From the NCBI GenBank assembly GCA_003117195.1, contig BDSI01000152.1, positions 69,501 through 133,500 of the forward strand: 64,000 bases of DNA. Reading direction: 5' to 3'. Position 1 is the stretch's first letter, and each line of letters starts with the position of its first letter. Both the position numbers and the translations under genes were made by a program. Under the pieces are notes generated by a model, which saw only the letters and a program-made list of their open reading frames with translations, was not told where the DNA came from and searched no databases. Positions 11,929-24,700 of the stretch are shown here, piece by piece. The DNA is from Eudorina sp. 2006-703-Eu-15 (taxonomy: Eukaryota > Chlorophyta > Chlorophyceae > Chlamydomonadales > Volvocaceae).

Positions 11929-14266
11929 TGTGGGCGCGCGCGCGCGCGCGTGTGTGTGTACGGGGTGGTGGGGTGGATCAAGAGAAACGGTGAGTGGGTG
12001 AGCGGCCTTCATAACAGCAGCAGTCCTCTTGGCGGTGGTGGTGGTGGTGGTGGTGGTAAGAAAGGGGAGGGGCATGGAGCAGCCTGGCAGGGAGGAGCGC
12101 GAGGGGGGATCCCTCTCACACGGGGGTGGGGGTGGGGGTGGGGGTGGGGGTGGAGGGTGGAGGGTGAGGTCGCGAGGCGTGCGGGGCAGTGGCCCCCAGG
12201 TGCCCCGGGGCTTGAGGGGCTACCCTTGGGGGCCAGCCCGGCCACTACGCGACCCGGGAGCCGCTCCAGCAGCTGTTACAGGGGGCCCAGGAAGAGCTCA
12301 CCGGTGGCGGCACGCCGGCCCTCCCTTTGACGTGTGTTCGGTGTGGGGGTGGGTAAGGGAAGGGAAGGAGGGGGTAAGCGGTAGGGGTTATCTCTCCCAT
12401 CTGCCGCCGGGCGGATGGGGGAGCGGGAGCAGGGCGCTGTGTACGTGCGCGAGCTGCAGCTGATGACCTGATGACTGAGGCGAGCGAGGGACGGCTGTAC
12501 GGGAGAACCGAGGTTCATGCAGCCCTCCGCGGCACATGCGTACGAGCCATGTACGAAATCGGACTGCGCGCTTGTGGGCCACTAGCCAGCAGCGGCGACG
12601 ATGGCGATGCCGACGGTTTGTCGCAGACCGCTGCTGGATGGTGGTGGGATGATGGGGGCAACGGCCCCGACAGGTGGATGTGGGATGTATTGCTGTGGCC
12701 CCCCTGGCGGTAGGCGGTAGGGGGTGGAGCCCCTCGCTCTGGATCTGGATCACAGCCTGGTCGTGTGCCTTGAAAGGGCCGACTCCACCGTCCACCCCCA
12801 CCCCGCCCCGCGCCGCCGCTGAGTGTGCCCCCCCCGTCGTTTGGTGATGTGGGGTGTCCTTGCTCGCGCACGTGGCGGCGGCGCCGCTGCTGCGCAGCGC
12901 AAGGCGGACGGAGCGCAGGGGGGGGGGGTCTCTCCACGTGCGGCGGTTGGCGGGCGGTCTGCAGACTGGCCAGCGTCGCGGGCGAGTGTCATGGCACGCG
13001 GTCCCGGGCGGGAGGTCATTTTACGTTTGTGCTTGACGGGCCTGCGCCTGCAGATTTGTAAGAGGTGAGGCCCCGCGGAGGGTAAGAATGGACCGCAGCT
13101 GATGCGCTGTCGGGCCTGGACGGCGCTGCCGCAGCTGAACATCCCGAAAAGCGTGGACCCCAACATGCGTCGGCATGGGCGCTAACGTGCGATGAGGGGA
13201 TATATTTAGTGTATCGCGGCTTTGCGGCATGCCAACCCTTATTCGCGCAGTCGCGGCAGAATTGGTGACGTGTCAACCGGTTTTTTTCGCCCGTGACAAC
13301 AGGACAGGTTGCTTGCCCACGATAATACTTCAGCACGAAATTTATTTTGCATTTTTGATGTTATAGCTACCTTCTGTGAGGCCCTCAATTTCGTCTGAAT
13401 GGGTACGGAGTCGACAATGGGGCATAAACCCACGGCATAAACCATTAGTTCTCAAATGAAAACTCAGAAACGGTAATGTGTGCGAAGACAAAACATTATA
13501 CATAATAGTAATCGTAAACTCCCTGCGCCTGCAACCTGGCCTGAAATTGCAACAGCTGGACGCAGCTTATGGGAACATGGGACGCAAGCTCAGCCTTGGG
13601 AGACATTGTATTTTCGTAATTCTTACGCACTGGCCGGGCTCTGGGACTCGGAAGCACATGGCGTATCCTGGAACAGCCGACGTCGCCTTTCGGTCCGCAT
13701 CAACAACCCACATATGGCATGCAACATGTATTATCTATATCATCTACACCACGGAACGGTGACGGTTGCGTTTCGTGCACAGCGGCAACTGGCAGCCTGA
13801 TGACATCAGCATGTCCAAGTGGAGGTCTCATAGCTGCTACAATTACAAACTATTAGACAAGGTAAATATCACTTGGTGAGGTCTGGGATTATTACGTAGG
13901 TGCTGGTGTCATGCACAAGAAGTAAATTGTGGGGCTGCACCTGAAATGAATGCAGCACCCTGCGGCACACAGCCGGCCGGACTACTGCACTGCGCTGCGC
14001 AATGTAGGTGTAGGCTATCTAATGCTCGTTGGTGAAGTCGTAAACCCCGCCCCTTAGGATATCTGCCGCGAATCAACGTCGCCCCTTCTTGGTTTCCGTG
14101 CCGCGCGTACACATAGAACACTGACACCGGTATCGTGCATCGCCGCAGCTGCACGTGGAACCCCGGACTGCAAGCCCTCGTCCAACATTCATACGCTGTG
14201 TTGATGGCAACCCAAGAGCCAAGACTCGTTCTGATGGTGGATGCACACCGGGCGCTGGGTGATGGT
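11929..14266. other. No confident gene; possible PRMT10 3' UTR and an orphan exon-like stretch
   Basis: Nothing is recognised. It starts with a (CG/TG)n run, then a G-run at 12121-12160. A TGTAA at 13057-13061 could end a long PRMT10 3' UTR. The stretch 12218-12328 reads GHYATREPLQQLLQGAQEEL in one frame and is followed at 12439-12474 by a short open piece with a stop, which may be a small unlinked exon pair. From about 13160 the DNA becomes AT-richer and shows no gene. Confidence 0.4.
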
Positions 14267-16515
14267 GGACACGGTTGGTGGCCATCAACGGACAGCTCTG
14301 GTGATGACGCTGGTGGAAGCTTCGTTTCCAGCATGGCTACGCAGCGGCCGCTCGGCGTCGAGTCCCCCTCAAGATGCGCTGACGGTTGCGCTCTGCTGGC
14401 GCACCAGCACAGAGACAAAGGTTGTATACCTATGCGCGCGCGCTGGGTCCGGGGACTTGCTTGCATGGGTCACCTGCCAGCTGGGCTGGGCGGGGTCGGG
14501 GAACTTGGATCGGTCACGTGCGCACTGTTTGAATGATTGCCCTTATGGCAGCATCCTGCAACCTCCTGCCTGTTAGCCTTGCATGGAATCGCGATGGGTG
14601 CTTGCTGTGCCTCTGCTTCGAAAGCTTGGTTTCGGTTGGCGGACACGAACGGTTGGTGGCCATCAACGGACAGCTCTGGTGATGACGCTGGCGGAAGCTT
14701 CGTTCCAGCATGGCTACGCAGCGGCCGCTCGGCGTCGAGTCCCCCTCAAGATGCGCTGACGGTTGCGCTCTGCTGGCGCACCAGCACAGAGACAAAGGTT
14801 GTATACCTATGCGCGCGCGCTGGGTCCGGGGACTTGCTTGCATGGGTCACCTGCCAGCTGGGCTGGGCGGGGTCGGGGAACTTGGATCGGTCACGTGCGC
14901 ACTGTTTGAATGATTGCCCTTATGGCAGCATCCTGCAACCTCCTGCCTGTTAGCCTTGCATGGAATTGCGATGGGTGCTTGCTGTGCCTCTGCTTCGAAA
15001 GCTTGGTTTCGGTTGGCGGACACGAACGGTTGGTGGCCATCAACGGACAGCTCTGGTGATGACGCTGGCGGAAGCTTCGTTCCAGCATGGCTACGCAGCG
15101 GCCGCTCGGCGTCGAGTCCCCCTCAAGATGCGCTGACGGTTGCGCTCTGCTGGCGCACCAGCACAGAGACAAAGGTTGTATACCTATGCGCGCGCGCTGG
15201 GTCCGGGGACTTGCTTGCATGGGTCACCTGCCAGCTGGGCTGGGCGGGGTCGGGGAACTTGGATCGGTCACGTGCGCACTGTTTGAATGATTGCCCTTAT
15301 GGCAGCATCCTGCAACCTCCTGCCTGTTAGCCTTGCATGGAATCGCGATGGGTGCTTGCTGTGCCTCTGCTTCGAAAGCTTGGTTTCGGTTGGCGGACAC
15401 GAACGGTTGGTGGCCATCAACGGACAGCTCTGGTGATGACGCTGGCGGAAGCTTCGTTCCAGCATGGCTACGCAGCGGCCGCTCGGCGTCGAGTCCCCCT
15501 CAAGATGCGCTGACGGTTGCGCTCTGCTGGCGCACCAGCACAGAGACAAAGGTTGTATACCTATGCGCGCGCGCTGGGTCCGGGGACTTGCTTGCATGGG
15601 TCACCTGCCAGCTGGGCTGGGCGGGGTCGGGGAACTTGGATCGGTCACGTGCGCACTGTTTGAATGATTGCCCTTATGGCAGCATCCTGCAACCTCCTGC
15701 CTGTAAGCCTTGCATGGAATCGCGATGGGTGCTTGCTGTGCCTCTGCTTCGAAAGCTTGGTTTCGGTTGGCGGACACGAACGGTTGGTGGCCATCAACGG
15801 ACAGCTCTGGTGATGACGCTGGCGGAAGCTTCGTTCCAGCATGGCTACGCAGCGGCCGCTCGGCGTCGAGTCCCCCTCAAGATGCGCTGACGGTTGCGCT
15901 CTGCTGGCGCACCAGCACAGAGACAAAGGTTGTATACCTATGCGCGCGCGCTGGGTCCGGGGACTTGCTTGCATGGGTCACCTGCCAGCTGGGCTGGGCG
16001 GGGTCGGGGAACTTGGATCGGTCACGTGCGCACTGTTTGAATGATTGCCCTTATGGCAGCATCCTGCAACCTCCTGCCTGTTAGCCTTGCATGGAATTGC
16101 GATGGGTGCTTGCTGTGCCTCTGCTTCGAAAGCTTGGTTTCGGTTGGCGGACACGAACGGTTGGTGGCCATCAACGGACAGCTCTGGTGATGACGCTGGC
16201 GGAAGCTTCGTTCCAGCATGGCTACGCAGCGGCCGCTCGGCGTCGAGTCCCCCTCAAGATGCGCTGACGGTTGCGCTCTGCTGGCGCACCAGCACAGAGA
16301 CAAAGGTTGTATACCTATGCGCGCGCGCTGGGTCCGGGGACTTGCTTGCATGGGTCACCTGCCAGCTGGGCTGGGCGGGGTCGGGGAACTTGGATCGGTC
16401 ACGTGCGCACTGTTTGAATGATTGCCCTTATGGCAGCATCCTGCAACCTCCTGCCTGTTAGCCTTGCATGGAATCGCGATGGGTGCTTGCTGTGCTTCTG
16501 CTTCGAAAGCTTGGT
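14267..16515. repeat. 377-bp tandem satellite array, six copies
   Basis: Six head-to-tail copies with a 377-bp period. Equivalent points fall at 14537, 14914, 15291, 15668, 16045 and 16422. Copies are about 99% identical. The first lacks three bases and has an extra T; the last ends where CTTCGAAAGCTTGGT changes to GTCGTACGG. 377 is not a multiple of 3, so the open frames of about 110-140 codons in each copy (both strands) do not read through from copy to copy and are unlikely to be coding. Each copy has a GCGCGCGC run, HindIII-like AAGCTT sites and a GCGGCCGC site. Confidence 0.95.
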
Positions 16516-18900
16516 GTCGTACGGATCTGTTGACGAGGGCGGCTGCGACGGCTTCATGCAAGTCATGCCAGGTAGGATCATACCGTGCGGGGCCGTTGGG
16601 GGAAGTGCGCGGGGTTGAGCGAGGTGACCCGTGGGTCGGTGGGTCCGTATGTCGGTCCGCCTGGATACGGTGTGTCGCAATGGTTGTGGGGGGCATGCTC
16701 GTTAGCCAAGTCGACCATCGTTTACCGCGCAGCCGCTGTCCTTCAGATCTTGCAATGAATGTCGCGCATTGACGTCTGACCTTTTGAAGACGGAGTCTCT
16801 TGCCGTACACATGATTGGCCAACACCGGCTGTCTTGCAAGGCCGCTGCTGCAGGTGCCGGTCCACGCCGTCGTTCGTACAACTCGCTTCCGCCTCATCTT
16901 CAACAACAGCAGCAGCAGCCGCAGCAGAGTCACCGTTGTCGGCCCCACCGGCGAGCAGCACCCTGGCGCACTGCGGCGGCACGTTGCTGCACCCTGCACT
17001 GCTGAACGTTCAGCCCGCAGGCGCGCGAGCCGGGCCCTCGCCGCCGCCGTGAGCCTGGTGTGCCGCTGGCAGACGCGGAGGCGGCAGTGGGCATGTGGCG
17101 AGACGGGGCCGGCGGATTCCTGCCAGCAGGTCTCGTGGGTGACCGTCACTGCCAGGAGCTGCCGCCGCCTCGCCCGCGCCCGCGACGGACCCGTCAGCAG
17201 GTGCGGCTCGAAGGCCCCAGCCCTGGCAGCGAGATTGACTTGCCTGGCGCGCTTGGGTGCCTCTGGCGTGCGACCTGCATAGGGACATGGTTTGTGCCGT
17301 ACACTGGCAAGCACTGCAACCGTTAGAAGGATCACAGCCGCGCCCGTACCTCCTTTGTCACCCTTGCAGGAGGCCGAACGCTGAAACCCTGACTTGTCTC
17401 CCGCCGCCGTCGCCGCGCACCGCCACGCCCCTCGGCGAGCCCATCGAGGCGCAAGCAGCTACAGCCGCATCGACACGTGGAGGAGCGGTGTCTATGAGCC
17501 CCACGCATACGTCCACCCGCATCGCGCAGGAGCAGATCCCGGACAGCATCGCCCACACATACTGGCGGCCGCTAACCCCCTTGAGCCGCACGAGTAAGTG
17601 GTGGAGCGGATGCACTGCCGGCGGGCCCTCCGGAGGCGTCCATCCATATGCGGTGTCAGTGCCCTCGCCTTGGGTGGCGCCAACGTCCGCCCATGTGCAA
17701 CGGTGCGTAACGGATAGGCACACAGACACAGAACCGCATACAGGATCTTAACCTCCTGCTTGTAACAATGGTGCGTGTCGGCAAGCCGGATGGCAGGTTG
17801 GGTGGTAGTTGCACGGCACAACACGGCACACAGCAACCCAGAGTTGATAACCCGTATCTTGCATTTCCGAGCCGGCAGCATCCACACGTTGTTGATGCGG
17901 ACTAGGGTTGCACGCCGTCTCTTGGCCGCACCGGCATTGATGACCTCGTTGCCCGAATGTGCGCCGACCTGAACTGCAACCTATCTATCCAGGTCGCGAT
18001 GGGCTACCCTCTTACCACAATGGAAGCGCGGACGGAGGCGGCCTTCCGCTATGCCGCCATCATTACCGCGGCTGTCCATGCATGCTGCGGGACCGCCGTG
18101 TCGGCGCTGCTCCCTCCCTGGGGCGGCTCACCTGGAGTTGTCAACGACCTCTGTGGCATCCGCAGCCGGGCGCTGCTGTCCGGCGGCGGGCGCTGGTGGG
18201 GGATCCGCAAGCCAAGCGCGACATCAGGGGACGGTCAACGGCGGCTTGGCATGTGGCTGGTGCGGCGGCCTGCTTGCGTACGTGTTACAGCAAGCGCGTC
18301 ATCCCACTCGGCCTCCTCGCGGCGCCAGCGCACGTCACTCTCAGCGGCGGCAGTGGTGGGCGTGGGCTCGCCGGACGGGGATACGGACTTGTGACCCTGG
18401 GTCATCGGGTTTCTGGTCTTTCCGAGGATCCGCGTCGCTCATCGGGACTTTGAAGGTGCCCAGGACTGCAGGTCAGGACCTCGCGGGAATGCGCTGCATC
18501 TCGAAGCGATGCAGCGATATGCGTGATTCGACTGCCTTACAGCGGCACCTTGGAAGTTGACGGACAGCAGTGGCGGAGGCGGTGATGGTTACGGAGGAGG
18601 CCGAGGTGGCGGCGAAGGTGATGGTGACGGAGGTGGTGGGTGTTGGTGTTGGCGGTGGCGACGGGCGGTTATGGTGAGCTGTGGCGGAGGCGGTGATGTG
18701 GCGGAGGCTGTTCCACGAAGGGGAATTTTCAGATGTGGGGATGGCCGACCGTTTCGGTCTGCTCCGCGCTTAGATTCATACCTTGCGTTGTCGACGGTAC
18801 CGTACGTGATTGTTTGTTCTACCGGGTTTAGGAAGCCGTTATCTGTTGTGCGCTAAGTTGATGCCGGCGAGTGGAGATGTAAGAGCCGACCCGGGGCGGG
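16516..18900. other. No confident gene
   Basis: Moderately GC-rich DNA downstream of the satellite array. Long open frames exist on both strands (for example 16815-17282 plus, 16355-17335 minus), but none shows a recognisable domain or a convincing splice chain. 18557-18720 is a degenerate GGCGGA/GGTGAT-rich stretch. One copy of the GACCCGTGGGTC palindrome lies at 16626-16637. Confidence 0.4.
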
Positions 18901-18982
18901 GGGCCCCTGTCCCTTATTCAGGGGGGGACAGGGGCTCCTCGCGCACCGGCCTCCCCCGCAGCGGGGGAGGGCTTAGGCAGTC
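18901..18982 (+). repeat. Double hairpin, copy 1 of a dispersed palindromic repeat
   Basis: Stem 1 pairs CCCCTGTCCC (18904-18913) with GGGACAGGGG (18925-18934). Stem 2 pairs CCTCCCCCGC (18950-18959) with GCGGGGGAGG (18961-18970). The segment 18927-18982 is homologous, in reverse orientation, to 29381-29438, where the second stem is kept although flanking and loop bases differ. Confidence 0.75.
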
Positions 18983-21207
18983 GCGCTCGTTGCGCCTGCA
19001 TCGGCAGCAGCAGGGCCTGGCCCCTGGACTAGCAGCGCCCCTTCCCCCCTCCCACACACATTCACGCACATTGTCCTTGGGCCCCACGGATGGACGCCCG
19101 CACCCACTTCCCATCAGCCGCACTCGGCCCCCCCCGTTGGGTGTCCACACAGCAGTCAAGACCTCTCACCTCAGCAGGCGGACGACAATCCCCATTGCCG
19201 ACCAACGTCCCCATTGAAGTTGACGACCAACGTTGCCGCGTCGACCGAGACACCATTAACAACAGAAGGGCGGCCGCGGGTGGGGCCCTCGAGGCCATCC
19301 CCAGCTATGGCTGTGGCTCGCATCCATATCCTTACCTCCAACGGTGGCTACCTGATCCCCCTCCCGGGTAGGCAGGTGGGCAACCCAGTCCCAGGGCCAG
19401 GGTCAGGGTCAGGGCTGGGCTTGATGGTGGCCACACCCGGTCAGTCAGTCAGCCACCAGCAGCCACGGACCTACAGAGTGCTTTCAGGCAACGTGAACCA
19501 CAAACTCGCGGCCCAGCCATAAAGTCTATGATTGGTGGGTTTCGTAAATATTACCGGTACGACATCTCGGAACCGGTTCGGAACGAAGAACCTTGAGGGC
19601 CCCCCCCCTTGACGGCAAAACGATCCACACCAACGGAATCCGCAGCGCTCGTCCGGCGCTGCGTTCGGCCATCGACGAGACGAGACGCTTGCGGGGGTCC
19701 CAGCCAGACAGACAGCCAACCCGCTGCGGGTCAGCCAACTCGGGGAGGGCAGAGCAGGGGGCCAATATCGGTGGGCTGAAGAAGCGGTTCGCCGTCCCCG
19801 TCCATCAGCCATCAGTCACGACGGACAATAATAATGAGCCGGGGTGCAACAACAGGCAAGACCCAAGCACGACGAACAACAGAGGGGTGTTTTACAAGCA
19901 AGGTGCCTTTTAGGGTGTGTCTTGGGGTTCACAACCCCATGCCCGGCCGCGCCCACCCGAGGGCCCCGCCGCTCCTAGCTCCTGGAAGGACCCCCGGGGG
20001 CGGCGAGCTGTCGGGCTCGGGGCGGGGTGGGGCGGAGGTAGGCTCCTCACGAACTGAACTGCTGTGGGGTCAGGGGTTGCTGACCAGGACGAACGCCAAC
20101 GTTGCCTCCCTCCGGGGGGCGGGGGCCTGGGGGGTAGCCTGGGGGAGTGGGGTGGGAGCCTGGGGCCCGCACCGGCGTGTGGACCGAAATGACACATGCT
20201 CAGCTGTAACGTACATTCATTCATCGATACGACTTGTACGGGACATGACGCAGCCAAGCCGGGCAATGCAAACAAGCCTTTGCCGTCCCGGATCAGGTGC
20301 TGGGTGCCGCGAAGCAGACGCTTATGTAATCGGTTCCAGGATGCCGTACTGAATGAACGTACTGGTAAGACACGGTGGCCGCGTGCCGTACGTACGTGTA
20401 CCGGATACCACCTCGTATACTGGTTTCTCACCTCAAATCGGCCTACCCGGCTCTCCCCTGTATCACTCCCGCCCCTATCCCTCTTTCGCTCCATCGGCCT
20501 TCCGGAGGTTGGGGACCCCCACGTTGTGGACGTGGCAGCCCCCATGCAGCTCGGTGAGCCGCTCCCCCGCCTCCGCGGGCTGCCGCCCCAACCCCCACCC
20601 CACCCCGGTCCCCCTTGGCCCCGGGAAGCGGAGCTGGCGAAGCATAGGGTACCGCGGATGTGTGGATTAACGTGTACGGCATGTGTACGGCGGCACCGTG
20701 ATGGACTCGCAATTGGATAGATGTAGATATTTCAGTTGTTTACCCTTCGAATGTCCCTTGGATGGATGGAGGGATGGGATGGAGGGAGGCAGGCGGTCCC
20801 CCGGGGGCGGCCCCGGGGCCTTATCAGGATGGCGGGTCGGAAGTGGGGATTTGATCTGATCTGATCTGATCGTAACTCGGACCTCTGGGGATTTGGGGGT
20901 TTGCGGTCTTCGGGGAGGGCATGAATGAATGAACGTTACAGCGGACCCCACAGGCATCACCGGTGTATACCAGGGCAAGCCCCAGCAGGGCATGTCGGGA
21001 AAGGCGCATCGGTTGGGTGTGTGTTTGTTCCGTGCCAGCTGCCAGGGCGGGAGTGCTGGGGGGGTACGGCGTGCGTGGGGGGTTGGGTGTGTGGCGGGAC
21101 GGGTCAGGGGGGTCGATTGGCGTGGACTGGGTGGGGCCGAACCGGACTCTTCCCGTCGGACGGGTTGGGGGCCCCTCGGAGCCCCTGCCGCGATGGCCGG
21201 GCTCAGG

Positions 21208-21243
<36 letters not shown>

Positions 21244-21720
21244 CCGGTTATCATGGTAAGTCTTTTGGTCCTTGGCCTGGGTCGGGCGGGCCTCTTCTCT
21301 ACACACACACACACACATGTCCGGAAAGAACAAGCGGACAACAGAGAACGAATGGGGATCGGGCGATGGATGGATACAGAGGCGAACATGGCAGGCGATG
21401 AAATGAAGAAATGCGCAAAAATATATTCACGGTATGAATCATTCTGTAAGGATACCTTGATGTATGGGCTTCAAATGTAATGGGGGCAGGTCATAGGCCA
21501 TATGGGCGAAAGCGCGCGTATCGGCAGCCTTTCCGACCCACGGGTCGGTGCAGCAAATCGTCCGGGCCGCCACAATCCGATCGGACCCCGCGACCACCTG
21601 AAGCCCGAAGAGCCGCCCTGTCCGGATCATTTCAATTTTCGACTGAGCTGCAATACCTCACGCGTAATCCTCTCCACCATCTCGTAATTGTTCCCATCCT
21701 AAACGTCATCTTGTCAGCAG
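18983..21720. other. Intergenic or upstream exon region with microsatellites
   Basis: No confident gene. A short open piece starting at ATG 19307 (VARIHILTSNGGYLIPLP, then GTAGGC) and another around 20508-20552 before GTGAGC could be 5' exons of the large coiled-coil gene downstream, but I could not join them in phase. Simple repeats: (TGATC)n at 20852-20872, (CA)n at 21210-21240 and 21301-21317. A GACCCACGGGTC palindrome is at 21535-21546. Confidence 0.4.
21210..21317. repeat. Two (CA)n microsatellites
   Basis: CA runs at 21210-21240 and 21301-21317, each followed by a related TGTCCGG sequence, suggesting a local duplication. Confidence 0.85.
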
Positions 21721-24700
21721 TTCGACATTGTCTCCAAAGAGGGCGGCTGGCCAAGCCGGCGCGGCGACAGCGGTGCGGGTCCGCGGCCCCGCAGCAGTCC
21801 CACCTCCTCTCCTCCTCCCTCCTCGTCACACTGTATGGAGTCCCTGCAACCCGATGGCGGCGTCAGGGCGGCGTCCGAGGCGGAGGGCCGCGGAGGTAGG
21901 TGCGTCCCGCGGTAGGTGCAGCGAAATGGGGATAGAGAGAGAGCGCGATAGAGAGAGAGAGCGCGATAGAGAAAGAGAAAGAGAGAGAGAGCAACCCGCA
22001 GCCACTCGACGCCACGGGACAGGGCAATGCCATGCAGGACTAAGAAGCGCATCTATCTTGAAAGGATGGACAGGCAGCCGTCGGCAGCCGTCCTTCCGGA
22101 TACGCCATTTGGCCATTTCCTGTTTTTCTCAGTCAGCTGTATGTCTGTCTGTCTGTCTGTCTGTCTGGGGAATATGTTACAACGGCTCAGAGGCCGTCAG
22201 CGCGCAGTGCCCGTGACACATTGGGAGTTTTAAATAGGTAGGCCACAGAGAATCCAGAGGAGGATCCGGAAGGACGGCTGCGGCGCGGCCGCGATCCTCG
22301 CCGCGACCCTTCGATCCGCCGCATGGAGTGCCCCATTCCAATCTCCCAATTAGGTGTATGCAGGGGGCGCAGCAGTTAGTTCCGTCGCCCCTCTGCTGGC
22401 CGCCGGTCCAACGCCTGGAGCCCTAGACCCCACCCAGTCGCCCGCCACGCGCCACCTCCCGCCCGCCCCCCGCCGACAACCCCAGGGCAATCCGCCTGAC
22501 GGACTGCTGCTGGCGGGTGGCGGCCCCCGCAACGGATCCCCGCCGCCCCTCCGGACCGCTGCCGCTGAAACCCTTCGTGTCCCCAACCCCCCGATATCTC
22601 CCCTCCCTCCCCTATTCCCCCGGCCCCACACACACACCACACCACCCACAGACGTCTTGCCTTGTTCTCCCAATAACCCACCCAGATGATACCTTGAGTT
22701 CCTCCGACCCGCGGGTCATCATGCCCTTGATGATGCCGGGGCCGACCGCCGATGGCCCCTCGGATGCGCCGGCCGTCGCGGCCGCCGCCGCGGCCCCGAC
22801 TGAGGCGGGTGGGACGGGTCCCTCGGCGGCGGCGGATTTCGAGGTACGGCGCATGACGTACGAACGGGATCTGCTGCGCCACCAGCTCAAGGCCAGTGCC
22901 GCGGAGAAGGAGCAGCTGAGGATTCAGGTGGGGGGTGGGGGAGCGTGTGTGTGTGTGTATGTATTTGGGGGGTTAGGGGGTGAGGGGGGTAAGGGGAAGC
23001 AGAGAAGGGTAGGGGGGAGGGCAGAAGGAGAAGTACAACCTCCTCGGGTTGTACCACTTCCAAACAAACACGTACGCAATTGCTGGGGTTTCTCTCTTCG
23101 CTTCGCTGAAGACGTTGTTCTGGGTCGGTCCTCGGGTGGGCTCCCTGCCCCCTGGTCACACGCACCGCAGCACCCAGCTGGTCACGAGTCCTGGGCCCCC
23201 CGTCACACCCCACGCTCACCTCCCCCCTGCCCTCGCCCTGCGCCCACCCTGGAGCCCGGGGTCGGGAGCTGCAGCCCGACGTGTCCCGTCCGAGTGTCCC
23301 CCACCCTTGACTCGAACCCACGTCCTGCCCGGGTTGCCGTACACGCGTCACCGACGTGCAGATGCGCGCCATGCAGCAACAGCTGGCCGAGGCTGTAGCA
23401 CTCGCCACTCGCCACGCCGCGGTCGCCGCCGCCGCTGCCACCGCCGCCGCCGCGTCGACGCCCTTCCCGGCCGGAGGCGCCCTCATGTCCGGCCACACTT
23501 CCGTAACGCCGCCGCCGCCGCCGCCGCCGCCACCCGCTACCGGCGGCGGCGCCGCCCCCACGCCAGACGACGTCACCCTCAATGGCGGTATCGCAGAGCC
23601 GCACCTGCCTCTCCACACCGCTGCATGGCGGCCACCTTCCGGCCCCGGCACCGTTGCCGGCAGTGGCGACGTTGGCCTGCCGCCGCCGCCATCCCTCGCA
23701 ACGACGACCAGCCATTACGACGGGGCTCACCGCGGCGGCCTGTTCTCCGTGTTTGATACGGCGGCGGCGGCCGCCCTGGGGGACGCGTCGGCGGACGGCC
23801 TGAGTGAGGGCGCGGAGCTGCTGACCCATGGGTCGGCGGCGGCGGCGGCGGTGGCGGGCGGCGGCCAGGAGGGACTGTACCTGCTGCCCAGGCCGGCCGG
23901 AAGTGGCGTCGTACAGCGTCGTATAACGGGTTCTTCAATGGGTGCGTAGAGGGGGTGGGGATGGGTTGTTGGTGTGGAGCTAGGGAGGCGGCCAGCAACG
24001 ACCCGACCCGATCCGACCCGAGCTGACCCTGTGTGCTGCATCCCACCGTATGCCACCTCCGCGCCCTGACCCCACCCCACCCGCCCCACCCGCGTCGACA
24101 TAACTGGAGCCTCCCCTCTCTCTCTCTCTCTCTCCCGCCCTCTCCCTGGAGACTGCTCGCGCGTACTTGTCGTACCTTCCCGGAGCTTTGCTAACCATCG
24201 CCGGGCCATAACCGCCCCGCGTCTCTCCCTGCGCCACTCACACCAACGACCACCCCCCACCCCGGCCCCACTGACCCGTAGGCCTCTCGAGTGGACCCGT
24301 GGGTCGCCCCGGGCCCTCCCCCACCGCCGGCGCCAGCCCCCGGCCCCCACCGTCACTCTCCGCCTTCCATGATCCAGCCGCCGCCGCCGCCGCGGCGGCC
24401 GCGGCCGCCGCTGGTGGCGTCTCCCCTGGCGGCCCCGCCGCCGCCGCTGTGCTGTCCGAAACTCCGGGCTCCACCTCCGGCCACTTCCTCACTGCGGCGG
24501 ATTCCAGCGGTGTACTGCAACTCCGGATCCGTACGACGGCCTCCTTCCCGGCTGGCGGCGGCGGGGGTGGTGGCGGCGGCGGCGGCGGCGGCGGGGCCTC
24601 CAGTCCTGGCAGCGCGTCGCTTCACTCCGTGGCCACCACCGCCGCCGCCGCCGCCAGTGGGCTGCTGGCCTTCAGTCAGCCCGGGCCCAGCCCCTTCGAG

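Noticed and set aside
14537..16461. Repeated open frames of about 109-138 codons on both strands of the 377-bp units
   Set aside because: The period is not a multiple of three, the frames stop at the same point in each copy, and there is no codon-type conservation; copies differ by neutral-looking changes.
14267..16515. CRISPR array
   Set aside because: Long 377-bp units without spacers in eukaryotic nuclear DNA; a satellite, not CRISPR.
16834..17052. CGGTLLHPAL resembling the N-terminal side of a trypsin-like protease
   Set aside because: No TAAHC, Asp or GDSGG motifs follow in any frame; a short chance match.
16355..17335. 326-codon open frame on the minus strand
   Set aside because: Arg/Ala/Thr composition typical of antisense GC-rich DNA. 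It extends into the satellite array and shows no domain.
19307..19367. VARIHILTSNGGYLIPLP resembling the first strand of a PB1 domain
   Set aside because: No second half of the domain could be joined in phase; kept only as a possible upstream exon.
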